NCBI GenBank assembly: GCA_947167715.1
Contig: CAMVJD010000004.1
Location: 1-64,000 of the forward strand
Source: an uncultured Eubacteriaceae bacterium
Lineage (GTDB): Bacteria > Bacillota > Clostridia > Lachnospirales > CAG-274
Reading direction: 5' to 3'
DNA length: 64,000 nucleotides
Positions 7,800 through 15,511 of this stretch are shown here, in pieces. The notes under the pieces were generated by a model, which was given only the letters and a program-made list of their open reading frames with translations, did no database searches and was not told where the DNA came from. The position numbers and the translations under genes were made by a program. How positions within the stretch are numbered: the first letter of the stretch is position 1; every line of letters starts with the position of its first letter.

Positions 7800-10115
7800 A
7801 TGGCAAGAAAACTGATTGCCGCAGTATGCGGTGCTATACTTACTTTTTGCCTGCCGTTTACGGTTTTTTGCGGCGATACATATAATAAAGAGCTTACAAA
7901 GGGCGAGGTACTGAAAATTCTTTTGGATACCGCGCCCTATTATACCCCTTATATAAGTGCGGAGGATATAGTAAGCGGCTATGCCGAGGGTGAGTTTCGC
8001 GAGGATAAGCTGGCCGACGATACGGAAATGCTGGTGATGATAAGCCGCGCTTTTCCGACTATGGCCGAGCTTGATGGCAGAAACTATGTTTTAAAGCCCG
8101 AGCCCGCCCAAATCAGCGGCCTGCCTGTCTGGGCACAAAAGCATTTTGACTATCTTAACGAACGCGGCATTATATCACAAAACACGGTTTTGGACGATAG
8201 TGTTACAAGGCAGGAGCTTGATACATACTTAAGGCGCGTCTGGTGTTATTATGCCTCCAACCCAAAGGACGATTTTTATGCCTGTATAAACAGCGAGTCG
8301 GACGATAAAGGCAAAATAAAGGTCAATACCGGTGTTATTGACGATATGCAGATGGAAAACAACGAAGAGATAAAAAATATTTTATCCGATATAATTGAAA
8401 AGAAACCGTCAAACAGCTGCGAAAGAAAAATAGGGTATATTTATTCGTCTGCGCTTAAAATGCTTGAAAATGGCAATGTAAAGCCAATTAAAGGCTGCTT
8501 TTCAAGGCTGGAAAACGCAAAAAACACAAAGCAGCTTATGCAGGCCGCGCTGTACTGTGATAAGGATATTTGCTCTTCGGGCCTGTTTGAGTTTGGCCTT
8601 ATGGCCGATGTTATGGATACCGACCGCTATATACCGTATTTTGATGCATATACGCCTGTTTTTGACTATGCGGATTATGCGGACGATAAATATAAGGCCG
8701 CTTATATTGAATATGTGAAAAAGCTTTTTGTCCTTGGCGGGGATTCGGGAGAAACTGCCGAACACAAGGCGGAAAAAATGTATGCCTTTGAAAAAGGTCT
8801 GTCATACCATTGCCTTACAAAGGCCGACAGAAAGATACCCGGAAGGACTTATAACAAAATAACCTTTGACGAATTGTGCGGGCTTTATGATTTTGCCGAC
8901 CTGAAGGCCTTTGCCCAAAATGCAGGTATCGCACTTAAACCCGATGATGAGATAGTTATCCCCGATATGGGGCTTGTTTATAACATTGCGGTAATGTGTA
9001 AGGAAGACCCGGTAACGATGAAGGCGGCGGCACAACTTTCGCTGCTTGACGAATACGGCGTTTATCTTGCGCCGGAATTTACGGAGGTATCCAGAAAATT
9101 CTGGGCGGAGACCCGCGGCGGCAATGTTACCGATACACAGGGAGCGGAACGGGCAAGGGACATAACGGCTGCGTTTGTTTCGGATCATCTTGAAAACGAA
9201 TACAGAAAAAAGTTTTTGTCCGAAGAAGACGCAAAAGCCGTGGAACAGCTTACAAGGGAGCTTATAAAAGTATATAAGCAAAAGATAGACCGTATAGACT
9301 GGATGAGCGACAGTACAAAGAAAAAGGCAAAGAAAAAGCTGGATACGATAAAAATAAAGGTCGGAGGGGAGACCTCGGACAAATTTATTATTGACAATGC
9401 AAATATTACTTCTTTAAATTCGCTTTTTAAAAATTATATAGCGACAAAGCGGGCAAAGCGTACAGATAATAAATATATAAGAAAAAACAATATTTGCGCA
9501 GACAGCTGGAAAATACCGTCTTATTGGGCCAATGCGGCATATATACCGCAGCAGAACGCCATAGAGCTGCCTGCGGGCATAATAAGGAAGCCGTTTTATT
9601 CGGCCGACCGTTCATTCGAGGAAAATATGGGCTCCATAGGTGTGGTCATAGCGCATGAATTAAGCCATGCTTTTGACAATAACGGTGCGCTGTGTGACGA
9701 AAACGGTTGTCTTGACGATTGGTGGACGGCGGAGGATTATATTAAGTTTTCCGAAAAATGTACGGATATAGCCGATTTTTACGACGGATTTGAGGCCGCT
9801 GCGGATATACCGACCGACGGTATGCGTACCCTTGGCGAGAATATAGCGGATCTTGGCGGATTAAGCTGTGCCGTTGAGGCCGTAAAAAACAAGGGCGGGG
9901 AATTGAAGCCTGTCTTTGAGTCCTATGCAAGGTCGCGCAAAAGCCTTTATGTGCGCAGTTATATGGAGTATATAAGCAAGTACGAGGAGCATGCCGCCGA
10001 TAATGTGCGTGTAAATATATCACTTGCCAATAATCCCGATTTTGCTGCAATTTACGGCATTAAAGAAGGCGACGGGATGTATGTTTCTCCCGAGAAAATG
10101 ATAGGTCTGTGGTAA
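7800..10115 (+). CDS. secreted M13-family metallopeptidase (PepO/neprilysin-like) with SLH-like N-terminus
   Basis: 771 aa from the ATG at 7800 (GGAG 10 nt upstream), which gives a clean signal peptide (residues 1-24, ending near TVFCG). An upstream in-frame ATG at 7740 would lie inside the previous gene. Residues ~28-160 look like S-layer-homology repeats (LTKGEVLKILLDTAP, DIVSGYAEGEF, then a second unit), suggesting attachment to the cell wall. The rest is M13: HELSH at 619-623 is the zinc HExxH, GENIADLGG holds the third ligand Glu680, and the C-terminus ends in the family-type YVSPEKMIGLW. Predicted zinc endopeptidase acting on extracellular peptides. It lies 23 nt after the Tim44-like pair and may share its transcript. 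Confidence 0.85.
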   Translation: MARKLIAAVCGAILTFCLPFTVFCGDTYNKELTKGEVLKILLDTAPYYTPYISAEDIVSGYAEGEFREDKLADDTEMLVMISRAFPTMAELDGRNYVLKPEPAQISGLPVWAQKHFDYLNERGIISQNTVLDDSVTRQELDTYLRRVWCYYASNPKDDFYACINSESDDKGKIKVNTGVIDDMQMENNEEIKNILSDIIEKKPSNSCERKIGYIYSSALKMLENGNVKPIKGCFSRLENAKNTKQLMQAALYCDKDICSSGLFEFGLMADVMDTDRYIPYFDAYTPVFDYADYADDKYKAAYIEYVKKLFVLGGDSGETAEHKAEKMYAFEKGLSYHCLTKADRKIPGRTYNKITFDELCGLYDFADLKAFAQNAGIALKPDDEIVIPDMGLVYNIAVMCKEDPVTMKAAAQLSLLDEYGVYLAPEFTEVSRKFWAETRGGNVTDTQGAERARDITAAFVSDHLENEYRKKFLSEEDAKAVEQLTRELIKVYKQKIDRIDWMSDSTKKKAKKKLDTIKIKVGGETSDKFIIDNANITSLNSLFKNYIATKRAKRTDNKYIRKNNICADSWKIPSYWANAAYIPQQNAIELPAGIIRKPFYSADRSFEENMGSIGVVIAHELSHAFDNNGALCDENGCLDDWWTAEDYIKFSEKCTDIADFYDGFEAAADIPTDGMRTLGENIADLGGLSCAVEAVKNKGGELKPVFESYARSRKSLYVRSYMEYISKYEEHAADNVRVNISLANNPDFAAIYGIKEGDGMYVSPEKMIGLW

Positions 10116-10126
10116 GGCCAAAAAAT

Positions 10127-10170
10127 AAACCGGTTTTTTTGACTGTAGATGTCGAAAAAAGCCGGTTTTT
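10127..10170. terminator. bidirectional terminator between convergent genes
   Basis: AAACCGG plus six T pair with six A, a bulged G, then CCGGTTT. Poly-T follows on both strands, so it can end both the M13 peptidase gene and the opposing GGDEF-EAL gene. Confidence 0.7.
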
Positions 10171-10179
10171 GTTTTGGTT

Positions 10180-12423
10180 TTATCTTTGTGTATAGCTTTC
10201 CTTGTAAAGCTCCGAAAAATCGTCTATCGGCATGGGCTTTCCGAAAAGGAAGCCTTGTACCAGGTCGCATCCGGCCTGCTTTATAAACGCAAACTGTTCG
10301 CGGGTCTCTATACCCTCGGATACGGTCTCTATATTAAGGTTTTTAGCCATCCTTATTACGGTGTTTATGATCTCCTTGCCTTTGACGGAGGTGCTTAATT
10401 CTATAAAGAAGCCGCGGTCAAGCTTGATAACATCAACATCGATATCCTTTAAAACATTAAGCGAGGATTGTCCTGCGCCAAAGTCGTCTATACTTACGCG
10501 AAAACCAAGCTTATGCAGCCTTTTTGTAGCCTGCGCAAGTATCTCGGTATTGCTCATGGCAACTGTTTCCGTTATTTCAAGCTCGATATATTTGGGATCT
10601 GCATTGTATTTTTTTATCATTCTGCGCAGTCTGTCAAAATAGTCCTGCTTATAAAGATGCATACGCGACTGGTTTACCGAAATAACTATCGGCCTTATAC
10701 CAAATGCCGCCCATTCCTTTTGCATTTTGCAGACCTGTTCAAGCACATAAAAGTCTATTTCCGTTACCTGACCGTTGCGCTCGAATATATCAACAAAACG
10801 GTTTGGCGTAAGAAAGCCCTTTGTGGGGTGCTGCCAGCGTATAAGCGCCTCGCCGCCCGCAAGCTTTTCGGTCCTGACGCTGTGCTTTGGCTGTACATAT
10901 ACCTTAAAGTCGTTGTTTTCAAGGCTGTGCGTAAGGTCGTTTTCAAGCTCGGCCTCAAATACTATATTCTTGCGCATTGAATCATCATAGTATATAAAGC
11001 TGTTTTTGTGCGTTTTAACTATAGATGCAAGTGCCATTTTTGCGCGGTCAACAAAGAAATCTATAGTCTTGTCACGGTGAAAATCGGTTATCTGGACTAT
11101 ACCGCAGTGACATATTATGTCATAGGCCGTTGTGGTATCGGGCGAAAACTTAAATGTAGACAGACGGTCCATTATACTGTTTATCCGCGTTTCAAGCTTG
11201 GATTGAGAATCGGCGGTAAGCAGTACATAAAAATTATCGCCGCTGAAGCGTCCGCAGGTTTCGTTGGCGCCTATTTCGTCCGCAAGTATATCTGCCGCAA
11301 ACCGCAGCAGCTTATCGCCCTCGCTGTAGCCGAAAAGATCGTTTATGGCCTTGAAATTATCAAAATCAAAATACGCTATTGAAAAACGCAGGCTTCTTGT
11401 ATATATGACCTCTTCCATAAAGTTTGAAAAGCCCGCTTTGTTGAATATGCCCGTTACCTCGTCGATATAAGCGGATTCAAACAGCTCATCGCGGCGCTGT
11501 GTCTGGATAGAGTCCATATGTCTTAAAAACAATACCGATGTTATAAGCATGGACAGCAGTATTATGGCACTGAAAATAACCACGCGCATAGAGGTGGCGT
11601 TTATTGATATATTCGGGACCACAAGCACAAAATACCAATCGGCGTAATTGATCGGCGTATAAGTCATCCAATATGCTTTGCCGCCGCTTTTGTTGATTAT
11701 ACTGTCGCTTTTTGAAAAACCTATATGCTTTTTAAAGGATTCGGATACGGAGTAAAACAGCTCATCCCTTTCGGTGGTGAAAACAGCAGAGCCGTCCTGT
11801 TTAAGTATGTATGAATGACCGTTGTTGTTAAAAAACTTTATATCTATATCCGAATAAAACTGATCAAGCGAAAATACACCGCAATGCACGGCAGTGACCT
11901 TGCGGCCGGATGTTATGGGCAGCGCATATATCTGCACCATTTTGCCCGTAACCGGGTCTTTTCTTGCCTCCGAACACCTTTCACCGGTGTTTAAAACATT
12001 TTGTATATATGAAATGTTTTTGGGCAGGGAAAACTCTTTTATTTCGCCGCTTGCTGTTATTTCCATGCCTGTGTAATCCTTGCTTACATAGGAAAGACGC
12101 ACTATACTTTCATCAAAAAAATCTTTTTCCGTAGTCAATGCATTGGCTATATACTCGTCCGACAGATCGTCCTTATCGGACAGCGCATTTGCACAAACGG
12201 TAAGGCGCGTAAGGTCGTTGCTTATTTTGCCGTTTATGCGGTTTGCCGACTGTATTGCTATCTCGTTCAGGTATTGCTTGGTTACGGTGTTTTGCGTATG
12301 GTAGGTGTAGCATACAAATGCTATGCCGAGTATAAGTATAATTATAACAGCGAATGAACCCCAGCGCTGGTATATATCATTCTTTTCCTTGTAGGATTGA
12401 AAAGAAAATTTCTTTCGCCGCAT
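10180..12423 (-). CDS. membrane CACHE-GGDEF-EAL protein, probable c-di-GMP phosphodiesterase
   Basis: 747 aa. Membrane helix 1 (residues ~22-43), an extracytoplasmic dCACHE-like sensor (~45-275), helix 2 (~280-300), GGDEF domain (~310-465) and EAL domain (~490-740). The GGDEF signature is degenerate (FSGDNF near 393-399), so cyclase activity is unlikely. The EAL side keeps EALIRW (E525), LEITET, DDFGAGQSS, KLDRGF and the late SEGIET glutamate, the residues needed for metal binding and c-di-GMP hydrolysis. I infer a phosphodiesterase sensing a small ligand outside the cell, with the GGDEF domain possibly binding GTP. GGAGGTGAG precedes the ATG and a consensus promoter lies upstream. Single-gene unit. 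Confidence 0.9.
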   Translation of the reverse strand: MRRKKFSFQSYKEKNDIYQRWGSFAVIIILILGIAFVCYTYHTQNTVTKQYLNEIAIQSANRINGKISNDLTRLTVCANALSDKDDLSDEYIANALTTEKDFFDESIVRLSYVSKDYTGMEITASGEIKEFSLPKNISYIQNVLNTGERCSEARKDPVTGKMVQIYALPITSGRKVTAVHCGVFSLDQFYSDIDIKFFNNNGHSYILKQDGSAVFTTERDELFYSVSESFKKHIGFSKSDSIINKSGGKAYWMTYTPINYADWYFVLVVPNISINATSMRVVIFSAIILLSMLITSVLFLRHMDSIQTQRRDELFESAYIDEVTGIFNKAGFSNFMEEVIYTRSLRFSIAYFDFDNFKAINDLFGYSEGDKLLRFAADILADEIGANETCGRFSGDNFYVLLTADSQSKLETRINSIMDRLSTFKFSPDTTTAYDIICHCGIVQITDFHRDKTIDFFVDRAKMALASIVKTHKNSFIYYDDSMRKNIVFEAELENDLTHSLENNDFKVYVQPKHSVRTEKLAGGEALIRWQHPTKGFLTPNRFVDIFERNGQVTEIDFYVLEQVCKMQKEWAAFGIRPIVISVNQSRMHLYKQDYFDRLRRMIKKYNADPKYIELEITETVAMSNTEILAQATKRLHKLGFRVSIDDFGAGQSSLNVLKDIDVDVIKLDRGFFIELSTSVKGKEIINTVIRMAKNLNIETVSEGIETREQFAFIKQAGCDLVQGFLFGKPMPIDDFSELYKESYTQR

Positions 12424-12455
12424 ATACTCACCTCCGAATTTTTTACTTTTTTATA

Positions 12456-12484
12456 ATTATACTACATTTTGTGTATGATTTCAA
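12456..12484 (-). promoter_or_regulatory. sigma-A promoter of the GGDEF-EAL gene
   Basis: On the minus strand: TTGAAA, 17-nt spacer, perfect TATAAT; about 35 nt upstream of the start codon. The rest of the 305-nt gap to the aminotransferase is AT-rich and shows only this and the divergent promoter below. Confidence 0.8.
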
Positions 12485-12641
12485 GAACCAATTTATATAT
12501 TGTGTATATAACCTTCATTTTGGCTGCCGTTTTTCCGTATTGTATTCTCGTATGGCCCGCTTTTATGAAAGTTGACGGAAAGAAACTTGCAAAATGCGTT
12601 TTTTTCTTCCAATATTTTTTTGTAAAATACATTTATCGGGC

Positions 12642-12671
12642 TTGACAGATACCCCTATAAAAAGGTATAAT
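12642..12671 (+). promoter_or_regulatory. sigma-A promoter of the aminotransferase-hydrogenase unit
   Basis: Perfect TTGACA (12642-12647) and perfect TATAAT (12666-12671) with an 18-nt spacer; about 50 nt of leader to the ATG at 12729. Confidence 0.85.
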
Positions 12672-12728
12672 TAGTTTTGAATGTATCGTGAAATATAATG
12701 CAAATTTTAAATATAAGGAGCGTTTCAA

Positions 12729-14003
12729 ATGAAAACACTTGCTTCCCTTTCAAAGGCACAGCTTTTGGATATGGAAAAAAAGTTAAGCGAAAACTATGAG
12801 GAGTTTAAATCACGCAATATCAAGCTTGATATGTCGCGCGGCAAGCCGTCAAGCGACCAGCTTAATTTATCCAACAGCATACTTTCCGCGCCGCTTGACA
12901 ACTATATGACAGAGCAGGGCATAGACGCCAGAAACTACGGCATACTTGACGGTATAGACGAGGTAAAGCGTCTTTTTTCCGAGCTTTTGGACATTCCGTC
13001 CGAAAATATGATAATAGGCGGCAATTCAAGCCTTAACCTTATTTACGATGCTATGGCAAGGCTTTATATATTCGGTGCCCTCGGCTCGACTCCCTGGGGC
13101 AAGCTGGACAAGGTAAAAATTCTCTGTCCCGTGCCGGGCTATGACCGACACTTTGCAATTTGCGAGGAATTTGGCTTTGAAATGGTAAATATACCTATGA
13201 AAAAGGACGGCCCCGATATGGATATGGTCGAAAGCATGGCCAAAAACGACCCTGCCGTAAAGGGTATAATGTGCGTACCGCTTTATTCAAACCCCGACGG
13301 CACCTGCTACAGCGAGGAGACTGTGATAAGGCTTGCGGGTATGGAAACGGCAGCCGAGGATTTTAAAATTTTCTGGGATAATGCCTACGGCATACACCAT
13401 GTTTTCAAGCAGGTATCGCTTTACAATATTTTTGACGCCTGTCGCCGTTTCAGGACAGAGGACAGGATACTTTATTTCTTCTCCACATCAAAGATAACCT
13501 TCCCGGGCTCGGGTATTGCCCTTGTTGCCGCAGGTGACGAGTACATAAAGGAAATAAAGCTTCATTTCGGACGTCAGACTATCGGCTATGACAAGATAAA
13601 CCAGTTAAGGGTATACAACTACTTTAAAAATGTTGACGGTATGCTGGAGCATATGGCTGCCCTTGCAAAGGAATTAAAGCCCAAATTCAGCATAGTGCTT
13701 GAAACGCTTAATCAGGAATTTGAGGATACGGATATGCTGCAGTGGACAAAGCCCCTGGGCGGCTACTTTGTATCGGTAAACACTATGTCCCATTGTGCAA
13801 AGGAGACCGTAAGGCTTGCAAAGGAGGCGGGTCTCTCGCTTACAAGTGCGGGCGCTACCTATCCCTACGGCAAGGACCCTCTGGATCAAAATATCCGCAT
13901 CGCGCCGTCCTACCCCACCTGTGACGAGCTGGAGCTGGCAATGCAGCTTTTCTGTATTTGCGTAAAGCTTGCGGCGGTAAGAAAGGTGCTTGAATACAAA
14001 TAA
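12729..14003 (+). CDS. PLP-dependent class I/II aminotransferase (Aminotran_MocR-like family)
   Basis: A 424-aa fold-type I PLP enzyme. The N-terminus KLDMSRGKPSSDQLNLS and the long single-domain layout match the family once named Aminotran_MocR, described as alanine-glyoxylate or aspartate-type aminotransferases without the DNA-binding domain of true MocR regulators. The PLP lysine is in STSKITFPGSG, the cofactor aspartate region is FKIFWDNAYGIHH, and the carboxylate-binding arginine lies near QNIRIAPSYP. AAGGAGCG precedes the ATG. It is 12 nt upstream of the hydrogenase and shares its promoter, suggesting a link between amino-acid transamination and redox disposal. Substrate cannot be told from sequence. 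Confidence 0.85.
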   Translation: MKTLASLSKAQLLDMEKKLSENYEEFKSRNIKLDMSRGKPSSDQLNLSNSILSAPLDNYMTEQGIDARNYGILDGIDEVKRLFSELLDIPSENMIIGGNSSLNLIYDAMARLYIFGALGSTPWGKLDKVKILCPVPGYDRHFAICEEFGFEMVNIPMKKDGPDMDMVESMAKNDPAVKGIMCVPLYSNPDGTCYSEETVIRLAGMETAAEDFKIFWDNAYGIHHVFKQVSLYNIFDACRRFRTEDRILYFFSTSKITFPGSGIALVAAGDEYIKEIKLHFGRQTIGYDKINQLRVYNYFKNVDGMLEHMAALAKELKPKFSIVLETLNQEFEDTDMLQWTKPLGGYFVSVNTMSHCAKETVRLAKEAGLSLTSAGATYPYGKDPLDQNIRIAPSYPTCDELELAMQLFCICVKLAAVRKVLEYK

Positions 14004-14015
14004 AGGAGCTAACTT

Positions 14016-15461
14016 ATGTTTGCAGACGAAAATGTAATTAAAATAAAACACGAGGTACTTTACCAAGTGGCAAAGCTTGCCTTTAACGACGAGCTGGAGG
14101 AAAAACGCGATTTTCTGCCCCACGAGATAATCCCCGGTCCGCAGCCGCAGTTCAGATGCTGTATTTACAAGGAAAGGGAGATAATCCGCCAGAGAATAAG
14201 GCTTGTAGAGGGTAAGGCGCCGGGTGCCGAGGACGACGGAAATATAATTCAGGTAATAAGCTCGGCCTGCGAGGACTGCCCCATATCCAGCTATGTTGTT
14301 ACCGACAACTGTCAGAACTGTCTCGGCAAGGCTTGTATAAATGCCTGCCGCTTCAATGCTATCACACCGGGCGAGACCCGTTCAAAAATAGACCCCGTAA
14401 AATGCAAGGAATGCGGTATGTGCGCAAAGGCTTGTCCCTACAATGCCATAGCATATCTTAAAAGACCTTGTAAATCGGCTTGTCCCGTGGATGCCATCAC
14501 CTACAACGAGCATGGCATTTCCGTTATTGACGAGAAAAAGTGTATACGCTGCGGTCTTTGCATACACCGCTGTCCGTTCGGCGCTATCGGCTCGAAAACC
14601 TTTATTATTGATGTAATAAAGGCGCTTAAATCGGACAGACCCGTTTACGCTATGCTTGCACCCGCAACGGAGGGTCAGTTTGGTGAGGATATCACTATGG
14701 AAAGCTGGAGGAATGCTGTTAAAAAGATCGGCTTTACCGACCTTATCGAGGTGGGTCTCGGCGGCGATATGACCACCGCAAGCGAGGGCGACGAGTGGGC
14801 GGAGGCCTACAGAGAGGGCAAAAAGAAGACCACCTCCTGCTGTCCTGCCTTTGTAAATATGATACACAAGCATTTTCCCGAATTAAAGGATAATATTTCA
14901 ACCACCGTTTCGCCTATGTGCGGCGTTTCGCGTATGCTTAAGGCAAAATATCCCGATGCCTATACGGTATTTATTGGCCCCTGCATATCCAAAAAATCGG
15001 AGTGTGCGGAGCATAATATAGAGGGTAACGCAGATGCGGTGCTTACCTACAGCGAGATAAGGGCTATGATGCGCGCCAAGTGCGTAGAGCTGGAGCCCGC
15101 CGAAAACAGCTATCAGGAATCCAGCGTTTACGGCAAGCGCTATGGCAATGCGGGCGGCGTTACCGCATCGGTATTGCAGTATCTTAAGGAAACCGACCAG
15201 GAGATAGAGGCAAAGGTGCTTCGCGCAAACGGCGCGGCCGAGTGCAAAAAGGGCCTTATGCTTATGAAGGTGGGCAAGCTGCCCGAGGACTTTATCGAGG
15301 GTATGGTATGCGAGGGCGGCTGTGTAGGCGGCCCCAGCAGCTACGAGGAGCAGCTTAAGGCAAGAAAGGCAAGGGATAAGCTTATCGACCGTGCCGATGC
15401 AAGGCTTATTACCGAAAACCTTAAAAATTACGATATGGACTCGTTCTCCATGCACAGATAA
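14016..15461 (+). CDS. monomeric [FeFe] hydrogenase, group B-like
   Basis: 481 aa. The N-terminal ~60 residues lack cysteine pairs. Then come a four-cysteine stretch (CEDCP, CQNCLGKAC) and two ferredoxin-type 4Fe-4S motifs (CKECGMCAKACP and CIRCGLCIHRCP, the first also followed by CKSACP). The H-cluster domain has P1 as TSCCPAF (C275, C276), P2 as GPCISKKSE and P3 as VCEGGCVGG. These depart from the group A forms (TSCCPGW, PCTAKK, ACPGGC) and fit group B, common in fermentative gut anaerobes but little studied. It would reduce protons with ferredoxin electrons. It is translationally close to the aminotransferase. Maturases HydE/F/G are not in the window. Confidence 0.88.
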   Translation: MFADENVIKIKHEVLYQVAKLAFNDELEEKRDFLPHEIIPGPQPQFRCCIYKEREIIRQRIRLVEGKAPGAEDDGNIIQVISSACEDCPISSYVVTDNCQNCLGKACINACRFNAITPGETRSKIDPVKCKECGMCAKACPYNAIAYLKRPCKSACPVDAITYNEHGISVIDEKKCIRCGLCIHRCPFGAIGSKTFIIDVIKALKSDRPVYAMLAPATEGQFGEDITMESWRNAVKKIGFTDLIEVGLGGDMTTASEGDEWAEAYREGKKKTTSCCPAFVNMIHKHFPELKDNISTTVSPMCGVSRMLKAKYPDAYTVFIGPCISKKSECAEHNIEGNADAVLTYSEIRAMMRAKCVELEPAENSYQESSVYGKRYGNAGGVTASVLQYLKETDQEIEAKVLRANGAAECKKGLMLMKVGKLPEDFIEGMVCEGGCVGGPSSYEEQLKARKARDKLIDRADARLITENLKNYDMDSFSMHR

Positions 15462-15468
15462 ATAATAA

Positions 15469-15500
15469 AAGGGCTGTCAACCTCGACAGCCCTTATTTTT
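15469..15500. terminator. bidirectional terminator between hydrogenase and htpG
   Basis: A perfect 10-bp stem (AAGGGCTGTC 15469-15478, GACAGCCCTT 15485-15494), 6-nt loop, ATTTTT tail. Related AGGGCTGTC stems recur at 36956 and 51592. Confidence 0.9.
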
Positions 15501-15511
15501 ATGGGTTTGTT

